This document shows, one piece after another, positions 35,857 to 43,111 of a stretch of 50,203 bases of DNA. The notes under the pieces are model-generated. The model was not told where the DNA came from. It saw nothing but the letters and a program-made list of their open reading frames with translations, and made no database searches. The stretch's first letter is position 1, and each line of letters begins with the position of its first letter. The position numbers and the translations under genes are program-made. This DNA comes from a virus: the IMG/VR virus record IMGVR_UViG_3300022931_000781, positions 1 to 50,203 of that record; one strand, written 5' to 3'.

Positions 35857-37238
35857 TATGGTCCTTCAAACGGGCGATCGGTGGTATGGGCGAATCTCTC
35901 ATTCCCTATATATCCTTTACCTTTATGAGTATTCCACTTCGCTTCTCTCTGTTGAAAGCCGTGGCTGTTGCTGGTCACAAACGCTGGCCAAGTGCCGCTG
36001 CGGAAGGCGGTGTCCTTTTTGACCCTGGCAAATGGTCCGGATGCTCTTATCATTGCCGGTCTATACTCCCAATGCCAGCGCTCTTTTGGTACGGTTCTGA
36101 TAAACCCATATTCTACTGCATGTTTCGTGAGCCACGCATAAGATGTTCCGCCGACGCCGCCGGTGCTAAAATCAACCGCGATGCCAGACTGGTGGCTTGA
36201 GGTGCCTGGTTTTGCTGCGAAGCCAGGACGATGCAGGTTTTTATTATAAAGCTCTGTCTGTTTTTCCATCGTCCTAAAACCCGAGTTGACTAATAATTCC
36301 ACGCCGTCTTTTTTCGCATCTGCTATCATTTTTTTTAGGTATTTACTAAAAGGTGTTCCGCCGGGGGTTTTTTTCGCTATAACATATATATCTCTGTTTG
36401 GTCCGAAGCCTTTACCTGGGTTCCCCTTGATATAGTCCAATTCTATGGGTCCGAGTGACTTTCCTCCTGCCCATGCAATATTATTTTTTGCTTTCACCAG
36501 TTCTTCTAAGAGAGCAGAAGGACCACAAGGAGGTGGACTGACTGATCCGCTGACTATAGCGGAGTTACCGCTCGTGCCAGCAGTTGCAGGTTTGCCAACA
36601 GAGCCAGGAACGTTAGTGTCAGTTCCTTTTCCTACACCACGCTTGGAGTTGGGGGAACCCTTCTTTTTGTTTGCACCTGCCACACCACCTGTGGATCCTG
36701 GTTTGACCTTAGTCTTTGAGTGATTTTCAGGGCATTCCCATATAATTGAACTAAATCCGGCGGTAAATGGCACAGATTGTTCAAGCAGTTCTAGTATCCT
36801 ACCATTTTGGTACCTTAGTGCAGTATGATGTTTATCTATGTGTTTGACCCGAACAAGACGTCCAGGATTGTGACCGGTGCCGACGCCGGGGTCATTGCTT
36901 ATATATTCGGGGTACATATCTATAACTTGTGCGTCGTTTTGACTTCTTGGTAGTGGTAGATGTGCATGAATTTCTGGGATTCTTGCTCTCACTATTATAG
37001 GACTAGGCATGGCAGTCATAGTGTTTGCATGAATTTCTGAGGTCCTCAATATAATTGCGGTATGCTCAGTTAGCTGATCTTCTTTGTCTGGTTGATATTT
37101 CCGAATTGCTTCAGCATGAACAACGCCGAGGAAATTGTCATTTAGATTAAGAGGGCGCTTGATACGAGGCTTGACACGGTTCGGTATCTTTGATATCTTT
37201 TTGTCAACGTTGATATTTTGTTTTGGTGTACTAGCCAT
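35856..37238 (-). CDS. Baseplate hub protein with OB-fold and M15 (VanY-type) peptidase domain
   Basis: Two parts are visible. Residues about 40-170 are beta-rich with strands such as FLGVVHAEAI and GRLVRVKHIDKHH, as in the OB-fold of gp5/gpV hubs. A Gly/Lys/Thr/Pro-rich linker (about 180-240) leads to a peptidase domain of the M15/VanY family: SGFRTMEKQTELY near 319, SSHQSGIAVDF near 346 with the zinc-binding His and Asp, and WHWEY near 388 with the second His. It would cleave peptide cross-links in cell-wall peptidoglycan during injection, where T4 gp5 uses a lysozyme. I choose ATG at 37238, which overlaps the upstream gene by 8 bases, over an upstream TTG at 37259. Confidence 0.82.
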   Translation of the reverse strand: MASTPKQNINVDKKISKIPNRVKPRIKRPLNLNDNFLGVVHAEAIRKYQPDKEDQLTEHTAIILRTSEIHANTMTAMPSPIIVRARIPEIHAHLPLPRSQNDAQVIDMYPEYISNDPGVGTGHNPGRLVRVKHIDKHHTALRYQNGRILELLEQSVPFTAGFSSIIWECPENHSKTKVKPGSTGGVAGANKKKGSPNSKRGVGKGTDTNVPGSVGKPATAGTSGNSAIVSGSVSPPPCGPSALLEELVKAKNNIAWAGGKSLGPIELDYIKGNPGKGFGPNRDIYVIAKKTPGGTPFSKYLKKMIADAKKDGVELLVNSGFRTMEKQTELYNKNLHRPGFAAKPGTSSHQSGIAVDFSTGGVGGTSYAWLTKHAVEYGFIRTVPKERWHWEYRPAMIRASGPFARVKKDTAFRSGTWPAFVTSNSHGFQQREAKWNTHKGKGYIGNERFAHTTDRPFEGP

Positions 37239-37527
37239 TATTCTGGTTGAGGATATCAAATAATTGTTGTTTGTCCATATCGTTCAACTCATTATTTGTC
37301 TGTCCTTGCTCCTTTTTATGTACTAGCGTTGCTAGCTTTACCAATTGTTCATTACTCCTTTGAAGAGTTTCTACAAATTTGGCAGCGGTAGCTCCGGAGT
37401 CTGCATATCTTTCTTTTGAAACACTCATGAACTCTTTAAGCTCAGACAGAAGACCTTCTGTCTCCTGCCTGTCATTCTTTATATTTTCTAAGGCTTGTTC
37501 TATAAGTCCTTCAAGTTTTTTTACCAC
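37231..37527 (-). CDS. Short coiled-coil protein, 98 aa
   Basis: A highly charged helical protein with heptad-like spacing of Leu, Ile and Val across most of its length (KLEGLIEQALENI onward), rich in Glu, Lys, Gln and Asn. No motif identifies it. The start GTG at 37527 is preferred because a perfect GGAGG lies 8 bases upstream. An earlier in-frame GTG at 37542 overlaps that GGAGG region, so it is less likely. Its stop overlaps the start of the M15 hub gene. It could be a chaperone or small tail-associated protein by position, which is inference only. Confidence 0.65.
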   Translation of the reverse strand: MVKKLEGLIEQALENIKNDRQETEGLLSELKEFMSVSKERYADSGATAAKFVETLQRSNEQLVKLATLVHKKEQGQTNNELNDMDKQQLFDILNQNNG

Positions 37528-37569
37528 GTTGTCTACCTCCACATTTCTGCTATATTAAGTAGGTCGCGA

Positions 37570-38322
37570 CTAAAAAACTCCATTATCCCATTTGTGCTTA
37601 AACGCCCTGTAGCGTTGACGCAGTTTATTTAGGCAACCGACTATTTGTTTGGTGTTGAGTCCCGTGATTTCTCTCATATACAAATAAACTGCCTTCTTGT
37701 TGAAAATTTCTATTTGTTCTATATTACCCATGAGGGTCAGTATGGCATCCAGAACCTTCTTCTCGTTTTCTTTAAGTTGCAGTTTTTGCCATGATGATAT
37801 TTCATTGGTCAACGACATCCAAAACTCATAATCAACTTGATCATCTAATATGCCTTTACTGGAACTAATTTCAGCAATTTCAACTTCGCGAAGAATACTG
37901 TCATAATTTGTTTCTCTCTTATTCTTTAGATTTTGTTTCTTTGCCTTGTGCGTAAACCAATTTTTTGTAACCACTGAGAAATAGGAAAATGCTTTTGTTC
38001 CTTTTGACGGATCAAACTTCCCAAGAATAGTGGTGAGCCATATTTTACAATCTTCTTTGTGATAATCTATGTTTTCTAAAGAGGTGAACTTATAAGTATA
38101 CACAATCTTATCAACTAGATTATCAAAGGCTGGCTGTATCTGATCTATATAAAGTTTCGTTCTTACTCTGATATCTTCGGTGGCGCAATAATCTACAATC
38201 GCTTGTTCTGTATCTGATGTAAAATAATATTTTACGGTCTTTTTATTTTTAGCCTTGGCTTTAGTCTTAGCTTTAGTCTTAGCTTTGGCTTTAGTTTTAA
38301 CTTTGGCTTTAGTTTTAATCAT
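37570..38322 (-). CDS. Late-transcription sigma factor, T4 gp55-like
   Basis: This would bind host RNA polymerase core and direct it to phage late promoters, as T4 gp55 does with the sliding clamp and gp33. The family block is KFDPSKGTKAFSYFSVVTKNW near residues 102-122 (region 2-like), then a KKQNLKNKRE stretch. The C-terminal half has FNKKAVYLYMREITGLN and LNKLRQRYRAFK. It has 250 residues against about 185 for T4 gp55. The extra length is partly an N-terminal Lys-Ala/Thr tail of about 25 residues. ATG at 38322 overlaps the 108-aa gene by 8 bases. It is coupled to small genes that follow the glycan operon. Confidence 0.85.
   Translation of the reverse strand: MIKTKAKVKTKAKAKTKAKTKAKAKNKKTVKYYFTSDTEQAIVDYCATEDIRVRTKLYIDQIQPAFDNLVDKIVYTYKFTSLENIDYHKEDCKIWLTTILGKFDPSKGTKAFSYFSVVTKNWFTHKAKKQNLKNKRETNYDSILREVEIAEISSSKGILDDQVDYEFWMSLTNEISSWQKLQLKENEKKVLDAILTLMGNIEQIEIFNKKAVYLYMREITGLNTKQIVGCLNKLRQRYRAFKHKWDNGVF
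38248..38316 (-). repeat. Tandem codon repeat encoding a Lys-Ala/Thr tail
   Basis: Codons 3-25 of the gp55-like gene alternate lysine (AAA/AAG) with alanine, threonine or valine (GCC, GCT, ACT, GTT), giving an imperfect 6-base unit with higher 12- and 18-base periodicity. Such arrays can grow or shrink by replication slippage. The encoded tail is strongly positive, so it may bind nucleic acid or RNA polymerase; this is inference. Confidence 0.75.
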
Positions 38323-38641
38323 GCGAGACTTCTATCTGTTCATCCACGGGGGTACCTTCTTCCTCTTCTTCTGCTTTTTCTATCCTAAATATTTCACGAT
38401 ATTCTTGCATATATTCTTTTGTCTCTTTGGCGTGTACCAATAGCCCAGCCAAAGTTTCATCGCCATAAAAGGTCTCTAACTCATAAACTGCGCCGAGGTG
38501 TTGCTCAAATTCCTCTAGCCTCTGATGTATATCTTCAGTTGAGTCTCCGATATAATGAAACTTATTAAGCATTTCCCGGATATACCAAAATAATAGGGCA
38601 TCTAGTGCTAGGTTTAGCCCAAATAGTATCCAACCGAACAT
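38315..38641 (-). CDS. Small membrane-anchored protein, 108 aa
   Basis: An N-terminal hydrophobic helix (WILFGLNLALDALLFWYI, residues about 4-21) would anchor the protein. The rest is soluble and acidic: GDSTEDIHQRLEEFEQHL, YELETFYGDETLAGLLVH, then a Glu-rich tail EKAEEEEEG. I have seen similar short proteins near late genes of aquatic T4-like phages but know no assigned function. It starts one base into the stop of the zinc-ribbon gene (TAATG) and overlaps the sigma gene at its end. By position it could tether late-gene regulators to the membrane, but nothing in the sequence shows this. Confidence 0.7.
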   Translation of the reverse strand: MFGWILFGLNLALDALLFWYIREMLNKFHYIGDSTEDIHQRLEEFEQHLGAVYELETFYGDETLAGLLVHAKETKEYMQEYREIFRIEKAEEEEEGTPVDEQIEVSHD

Positions 38642-38901
38642 TATTTTTCCCTCTTTATAAAATCTTTTTTTGAGTCAGCGAGTTCTTTATTGGCATTTTC
38701 TATTGCGTCTACCACAACCGCTCCAACTTTTTGTATATACTTTCTCTTGCTAATATCATTTCTATTTATTGGAGCCGATAGATTTTTCTTTAGAGTATCA
38801 GTTTTTCCGCAGGTGATACAATCAGTCTTTAGTTCTTTATATGGGTGGATTATTTCAAAGACACCAGAACAGGATATACAGTCATAGATATATCTTGGCA
38901 T
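38641..38901 (-). CDS. FmdB-type zinc-ribbon protein, 86 aa
   Basis: The N-terminus MPRYIYDCISCSGVFEIIH, followed by CITCGK about 20 residues on, gives two Cys-x-x-Cys pairs (Cys8/Cys11 and Cys28/Cys31). This is the treble-clef/zinc-ribbon pattern of the FmdB regulatory family, whose members start with similar M-P-x-Y-x-Y-x-C sequences. The remaining 50 residues are basic and helical. A regulatory or transcription-associated role is plausible because it lies in the coupled cluster with the gp55-like sigma factor. Function in phages is unknown to me. ATG at 38901 overlaps the stop of the 70-aa gene by one base. Confidence 0.78.
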   Translation of the reverse strand: MPRYIYDCISCSGVFEIIHPYKELKTDCITCGKTDTLKKNLSAPINRNDISKRKYIQKVGAVVVDAIENANKELADSKKDFIKREK

Positions 38902-39113
38902 TATCTTACGTCAAACACCGGCTTTTGAGGTTCGGCGGTTGGAGTTATGCCAGTTTCAATGATTGGTGGGTTTACGACGAAGATTTCTGTGTCTTTCACT
39001 TCCAAGACCCAGTCTTTTAGCATGTCTGTGATATCAAGCTGCTCAGATAAACACTTTTGTAATGTCATCAATAATGAGCCAACTGCTTGGTTTGATAATT
39101 TTAAGTTTGTCAT
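38901..39113 (-). CDS. Conserved small phage protein, 70 aa
   Basis: The protein starts with the helical segment LKLSNQAVGSLLMTLQKCL, followed by an acidic helix (EQLDITDMLKDWVLEV), a short strand FVVNPP and a Pro-rich tail. I recall similar proteins, with L-K-L-S-N near the start and N-P-P near the end, from T4-like marine phages without an assigned role. ATG at 39113 has an AAAGGAAATAGAG ribosome binding site and heads the coupled run zinc-ribbon, membrane protein, sigma factor. A weak promoter candidate lies directly upstream. Confidence 0.7.
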   Translation of the reverse strand: MTNLKLSNQAVGSLLMTLQKCLSEQLDITDMLKDWVLEVKDTEIFVVNPPIIETGITPTAEPQKPVFDVR

Positions 39114-39125
39114 ACTCTATTTCCT

Positions 39126-39155
39126 TTTATACTTTTGCAAGTGATTTTGCCACAA
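39126..39155 (-). promoter_or_regulatory. Candidate promoter before the small-gene/sigma cluster
   Basis: On the minus strand TTGTGG (39155-39150) is followed after 18 bases by TATAAA (39131-39126). The -10 is near consensus, but the -35 matches only in its first three bases. TATAAAAG also resembles the TATAAATA element of T4-type late promoters. It lies in the 84-base gap between the epimerase gene and the 70-aa gene, the largest break on this side of the operon. Either reading is tentative. Confidence 0.35.
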
Positions 39156-39179
39156 CTCTATGATATAGAATTTGTTGGG

Positions 39180-39194
39180 TATTGTTAAACAATA
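39180..39194. repeat. AT-rich palindrome after the WecB-type gene
   Basis: TATTGTTAAACAATA is almost a perfect palindrome (7 bases each side of a single A) immediately after the end of the UDP-GlcNAc 2-epimerase gene. In RNA it could form a small weak hairpin. No T-run follows it on the minus strand, so I do not call it an intrinsic terminator. It could be a protein-binding site at the border of the glycan and sigma modules. Confidence 0.35.
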
Positions 39195-39197
39195 TTA

Positions 39198-40190
39198 TTA
39201 ACTTTCTATTTTCTCATATAAATCGCAGATGTATTTTGCAGAAAACCCATCGCCGTAGGGGCACACACTATTTTTGGAGATTGGGGCATGCGCCCAAATA
39301 GTTTGTCTCGTCAAATCTTCCGGTGTTTTACATAAAACGGAAAAAGTTCCTAAACCTTCTTTTCTCTCTGTATGGTCGCGACAAACAACACACGGTTTTC
39401 CTAGAAATGCCGCTTCCTCTTGTACGCCTCCGCTATCAGTTATTACAAATTTACACGATGCAAGAGAAGTTATAAATTCCTGGTGAGAAAGAGGAGGAAC
39501 AACTTCTACATTTGTGAGGATATCTTTGTATTTAGTAATGGCTGGGTTTGGATGAAGCGGAAGTATAAATTTTAGATGAGGGTAGCGTATGGCTTCTTTG
39601 TTTATTGCGTCAAACCATGCTGGTATCTCCTCTAACTTTTCTCTACGATGGATGGTTACTAACACAACGTTTGTTTCTGAAGTCTGAATATTAACAAGAT
39701 TGTCTAGCACCGTATTCCCAACCTTGTAGAGATTTGTGAAGCCCTCACCCTCTAATACTTCCTTTGCACTCTCAGTAGGACATAGGTGATATTCTGTCAA
39801 GGCAGAGATAGCACGGCGGTTGAACTCCTCAGGGTATGGACTATACTTGTTATAGGTCCTCAACCCTGCCTCTAAGTGGAACACGGGAATCTTTCGGTGG
39901 AAGGCTGCCAAAGCTGTAGCAAAAGCAGAAGAGGTGTCACCTTGAACTAATACTGAGTTTACATTTCTGAATATATCTTCTTTATTCAGAATAGACTGTA
40001 TAATTGTATCCAATCTATTGCTGCCTGTGCCAACTTCTAGTGTATGAGTTGGCGGTTTGATATGTTTTAGAAGATCAACGTGCTGTCCTGTAAAAAATGT
40101 TTTAAATCCTATACCACGGGATTCCATTTCTTCCATTACAGGCAATACTTTGATATATTCTGGTCTCGTTCCAAACGTTATCAATATCAT
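39198..40190 (-). CDS. wecB: UDP-N-acetylglucosamine 2-epimerase (WecB/MnaA family)
   Basis: The enzyme interconverts UDP-GlcNAc and UDP-ManNAc, a precursor for surface glycans. Family signatures appear in order: TFGTRPEYIKVLPV at the start, TGQHVDLL near residue 35, VQGDTSSAFATALAAF near 83, HLEAGLRT near 105, PEEFNRR near 120 and DSGGVQEEAAFLGKP near 265. These contain the Asp, Glu and Arg residues used in catalysis and UDP binding. The length (330 aa) is slightly below E. coli WecB (376 aa). It is the last gene of the glycan operon, starting 6 bases after the RmlB-type gene. No ManNAc dehydrogenase (WecC) is in the window, so the product may be used directly or oxidised elsewhere. Confidence 0.88.
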   Translation of the reverse strand: MILITFGTRPEYIKVLPVMEEMESRGIGFKTFFTGQHVDLLKHIKPPTHTLEVGTGSNRLDTIIQSILNKEDIFRNVNSVLVQGDTSSAFATALAAFHRKIPVFHLEAGLRTYNKYSPYPEEFNRRAISALTEYHLCPTESAKEVLEGEGFTNLYKVGNTVLDNLVNIQTSETNVVLVTIHRREKLEEIPAWFDAINKEAIRYPHLKFILPLHPNPAITKYKDILTNVEVVPPLSHQEFITSLASCKFVITDSGGVQEEAAFLGKPCVVCRDHTERKEGLGTFSVLCKTPEDLTRQTIWAHAPISKNSVCPYGDGFSAKYICDLYEKIES

Positions 40191-40196
40191 CTTATA

Positions 40197-41144
40197 TTAC
40201 CATCTAAAGTTTGTCTTATAGAACGTTGTTATACTTTTAACTTCTTCCTTGAAATTCTTCTGGGGTTGCCACCCAAGAGATCGTAGCTTATCATCGTTTA
40301 CAGAATATCTAACATCTTGTCCTTCACGGATATGTCCAAGGTCAACATAATCGTTCCAATCCACAGCATTATCAAAATAAGATTCTATAATAAGTTTTAC
40401 TACTTCTCTATTTTCTAGCTCTTCGCCCGAAATGTTATATATCTTGTCTCTTTGTCCCTGGGATATGACAGCCAATACAGCGGTGGCCGTATCCTCTGCA
40501 TGGAGCCAGCATCTTATCGGTAGACCCTTGTCGTGGAGCCTAATCTTTACACCACGCTGTAAACATTTTACGCTGATAGGTAAAAGCTTTTCTGGGTATT
40601 GGTGAGTCCCATAATTGTTTGTTGGCCGGAGGATATTGTATTTGATACCAAATGTTCGAGCCCAGGCAAAGATCAACATATCTGCTGAAGCTTTGGCTGC
40701 CGAATATGGATTGCTTGGTTTCAGGATATCCTTTTCACTATGAGATCCTGAAACAAGGTCTCCGTACACTTCGTCTGTGCTAAAGTGTATCAAAACTGGA
40801 CGAGCGCCTGTATTCTTGGGTTTTTTCCTGATGAGTTCTAATATATTTTTTGTGCCAAGAATATTACTAGACATAAATTCGTCGCTATTGATTATGCTAT
40901 TCCCGACATGAGATTCTGCTGCAAGATTTATTACGAAATCACAGTCAGGCAAATGAGTTAGTTTGGAGATATCTTGGTCAATAAAGTCAAAGTTCTCGTT
41001 AGTCGTGAACTCTTCTAGCGCATCCATGTTTGCTGCGTAGGTACATTTGTCTACCCCAAATATCTTCCAGTTCTCCTCAAGAAGCTTTCTTGTTACGTGG
41101 GATCCAATGAACCCCAAACATCCAGTGACTACCGCTAACTTCAT
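40197..41144 (-). CDS. NDP-sugar 4,6-dehydratase, RmlB-like SDR
   Basis: An extended SDR enzyme. The Rossmann motif is GCLGFIGSHV at residues 8-17. The signature FSTDEVYGDL near 128 has the Thr-Asp-Glu triad typical of dTDP-glucose 4,6-dehydratases, and YSAAK near 152 is the catalytic Tyr-x-x-x-Lys. RPTNNYGTHQYPEKL near 178 is also characteristic of RmlB. Likely product is a 4-keto-6-deoxy-sugar nucleotide, which would feed the DegT-type aminotransferase at the head of the operon (inference). The 315-aa length is slightly shorter than RmlB (about 350). A good AAGGAG ribosome binding site overlaps the end of the cupin gene. Confidence 0.82.
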   Translation of the reverse strand: MKLAVVTGCLGFIGSHVTRKLLEENWKIFGVDKCTYAANMDALEEFTTNENFDFIDQDISKLTHLPDCDFVINLAAESHVGNSIINSDEFMSSNILGTKNILELIRKKPKNTGARPVLIHFSTDEVYGDLVSGSHSEKDILKPSNPYSAAKASADMLIFAWARTFGIKYNILRPTNNYGTHQYPEKLLPISVKCLQRGVKIRLHDKGLPIRCWLHAEDTATAVLAVISQGQRDKIYNISGEELENREVVKLIIESYFDNAVDWNDYVDLGHIREGQDVRYSVNDDKLRSLGWQPQKNFKEEVKSITTFYKTNFRW

Positions 41145-41145
41145 T

Positions 41146-41505
41146 TTAGTCTCCTTTCGTTATCCGGTATGAATCTTTATCAAAATGTTCTGTAGAAAAT
41201 TCAAATAACTCAGAATCCTCTAAGGCTATCATCTGGTGTCTTAGCCCAATATTGATATGGAAGTTCATACCTGGAACAAGTTCTAACTCTTCGCACTTGG
41301 TAATATCATCATCTTCCCCATATCTTACCGTCATTCTTCCAGATTGTAAATAAAATACTTCGTCCTTAACTTTGTGATAATGCCAAGAACATCGTTTACC
41401 TTTTTCAAAATATAGAAGCTTACCACAATATTCTTCTTTGTTGACGATCCATTTTTCATAACCCCAGCCTTTGTCCACATGTTTTATTTCAAATGGTCCG
41501 CTCAT
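41146..41505 (-). CDS. Cupin-domain protein, sugar isomerase-like, 119 aa
   Basis: A single-domain cupin. Motif 1 is visible around residues 38-54 (SWHYHKVKDEVFYLQSG) with the metal-binding His-x-His and Glu, and motif 2 in PGMNFHINIGLRHQM near 79-93. The N-terminus GWGYEKWIV resembles type II phosphomannose isomerase and the cupin tails of mannose-1-phosphate guanylyltransferases. A role in sugar-phosphate isomerisation or in sugar nucleotide formation is likely from the context; the substrate is unknown. The start overlaps the HAD gene stop by 4 bases (ATGA). Confidence 0.75.
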   Translation of the reverse strand: MSGPFEIKHVDKGWGYEKWIVNKEEYCGKLLYFEKGKRCSWHYHKVKDEVFYLQSGRMTVRYGEDDDITKCEELELVPGMNFHINIGLRHQMIALEDSELFEFSTEHFDKDSYRITKGD

Positions 41506-41795
41506 ATCTCTTCTATCCTTTTTGTTTTGTCACATATTAGTAGGTCGTAGGAGGGCTTTTCATTCATGATAAGCTCATGGTGTTTTGCCCCCCACTCCTC
41601 TAATTGTTTTGCGGTTAAATCTGACCAGTCCAAACCCGTGTTTCCGCCGCGAGCGGTCCAGTAAATTATTGTATGCCCCTCTTCATATAGCTTATTTATC
41701 TTATCTATATTTTCCGTTATTGGCAGCGCATCCGGATAACTCCTAACTGCGCCGTGAGAACAGATAGTATCATCTATGTCAACATATATTTTCAT
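41502..41795 (-). CDS. Small HAD-family phosphatase of sugar-biosynthesis clusters, 97 aa
   Basis: The motif DIDDTICSHG at residues 6-15 is HAD motif I, TARGG near 48 is motif II (Thr), and a lysine in NEKPSYDLLICDKT supplies motif III and part of IV. At 97 residues it is a minimal HAD without a cap domain, as found in capsule or sugar-nucleotide gene clusters of bacteria and aquatic phages. It probably removes phosphate from a sugar-phosphate intermediate. It is too short to be a classical GmhB heptose bisphosphatase (about 190 aa), although the neighbouring HldE-like pair makes that pathway worth considering. Both ends overlap neighbours by 4 bases. Confidence 0.75.
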   Translation of the reverse strand: MKIYVDIDDTICSHGAVRSYPDALPITENIDKINKLYEEGHTIIYWTARGGNTGLDWSDLTAKQLEEWGAKHHELIMNEKPSYDLLICDKTKRIEEI

Positions 41796-42184
41796 TTATT
41801 TATCTCAAGGAGGTTTGTTGTTGAATAATCCCCAACCCTCTCATAAAAAGAAACTCGGGTCGCATACTTTGCCCCAACCACTTCTTTACCTTCCCAGTCG
41901 CTGCCGATGACCATAACGGAAGGTTTCATATTTTTTATTCTATCTTCAAGTTCTTGTTTTGTATCAAAAATCACTACCTCGTCTACACAATGTAAGGCTT
42001 GTAATAAGAATTTACGATCATCCTCATTGTTATATGGGCGAGTTGGACCTTTGTTTTCTTTTACTTTTCTGTCAGAGTCTATTCCAACACACAAGTGAGA
42101 ACCGAGTGACTTGGCATACTCTAACATCTGAATATGTCCTCGGTGAAGTATGTCAAAACAGCCATTTACCCATATCTTTTCCAT
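41792..42184 (-). CDS. Nucleotidyltransferase, HldE C-terminal domain / RfaE-like
   Basis: A 130-aa member of the cytidylyltransferase superfamily. WVNGCFDILHRGHI at residues 4-17 contains the nucleotide-binding H-x-G-H motif, GIDSDRKVKENKGPTRP near 35 is the next conserved loop, and the C-terminal part has IGSDWEGKE and TTNLLEI with the S-T-T-x-x-L type signature. It would attach AMP or CMP to a sugar 1-phosphate. Sequence style fits the adenylyltransferase domain of HldE, which makes ADP-heptose, better than glycerol-3-phosphate cytidylyltransferase, but this cannot be settled by eye. The matching kinase-type domain is encoded two genes upstream. Confidence 0.78.
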   Translation of the reverse strand: MEKIWVNGCFDILHRGHIQMLEYAKSLGSHLCVGIDSDRKVKENKGPTRPYNNEDDRKFLLQALHCVDEVVIFDTKQELEDRIKNMKPSVMVIGSDWEGKEVVGAKYATRVSFYERVGDYSTTNLLEINK

Positions 42185-43111
42185 TTAGTAATTTCCGTAC
42201 CACGGACTATCAATAATGGAATACACATTTAGTAGCTGTCGGATACCATCGTCTAAATCATATTTACACTCAAAACCTAAATCATATATTTTTTGACTGC
42301 TTACAATATAATCACGCACATCGGGGTCTGATGTGAATTCTGCTGTCATTATTTCTAGCTGTGTGTGTTCTGCTACCTTTTGAGCCAACTGAAGCTTATT
42401 CATATTTATGGAATCGTTGCCAACATTATATGTTTCATTTTTGCACTTGTCCCAATTTTCTAGAACAAACATAAATGCCCGGCAAACATCTTGAATGTGT
42501 ACATAATTCCTCATGAACTTGCACTCGTATAATACTAAGATACGTTCCTTAAGGGCTTTATACACAAAGTTATTCACCAGCAGATCTGCCCGCATCCTTG
42601 AAGAGGGTCCGAATACGGTTGCTAAACGGAAAGTTACATGATTGTCAACTTCCTTATAAGCTTTCTCTGCCTGAACCTTTGTAACGCCGTACAATGAGAT
42701 AGGGTTTAGCGGCGATTCTTCTGTACAAACCCCGCCGGCAGATGTTCCATAACCCGAGTTTGTACATGGGTAAATTACCTTTTGTTCGGGTCTCTTATTC
42801 TTTGCTATCCATTCATTAATCTCAAAGTTGATTTCTTTAGCATCACGAGGGCTCTGATCACACAAGGGGAAACCAACAAGAGCCGCTAAAGGAATAATAA
42901 CGTCGGCGGCGGCCATATGCTCTGATAAAATATCTTTATTTCTGATATCACCCTTGACAAACTTAAACTTATCAGTTGTGGCGTATCTCAGAAGTGAGGT
43001 GTGCTCATACATCAAATTATCAATCGCTACGACTGAGTGGTCGGCGTCTAAGAAATGTTGTATCATTTCTGATCCCAGATATCCTGCTGCGCCCGTTATT
43101 AGAATTTTCAT
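42185..43111 (-). CDS. NAD-dependent sugar epimerase/dehydratase (SDR), 308 aa
   Basis: An extended SDR with the Rossmann motif GAAGYLGSEM at residues 7-16, a CTNSGYGTSAGG active-site segment near 117, and the catalytic YGVTK near 141. The C-terminal substrate-binding part includes FMRNYVHIQDVCRAF and YNVGNDSINM. It lies exactly between the kinase-like and nucleotidyltransferase-like halves of an HldE system, so it could act on the same nucleotide sugar, as HldD does on ADP-heptose. This is inference from position. The substrate could equally be a UDP- or dTDP-sugar. ATG at 43111 overlaps the kinase stop. Confidence 0.78.
   Translation of the reverse strand: MKILITGAAGYLGSEMIQHFLDADHSVVAIDNLMYEHTSLLRYATTDKFKFVKGDIRNKDILSEHMAAADVIIPLAALVGFPLCDQSPRDAKEINFEINEWIAKNKRPEQKVIYPCTNSGYGTSAGGVCTEESPLNPISLYGVTKVQAEKAYKEVDNHVTFRLATVFGPSSRMRADLLVNNFVYKALKERILVLYECKFMRNYVHIQDVCRAFMFVLENWDKCKNETYNVGNDSINMNKLQLAQKVAEHTQLEIMTAEFTSDPDVRDYIVSSQKIYDLGFECKYDLDDGIRQLLNVYSIIDSPWYGNY

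Noticed and set aside
38248-38316. Regular repeat as a CRISPR array
   Set aside because: There are no spacers; it is a codon-level Lys-Ala/Thr repeat inside the sigma gene.
39114-39197. A 22-codon minus-strand frame from a TTG near 39193 to a TAA close to the 70-aa gene
   Set aside because: It has no ATG and no ribosome binding site, and a stop that is not coupled to the next start. The gap is better described by the palindrome and promoter candidate.
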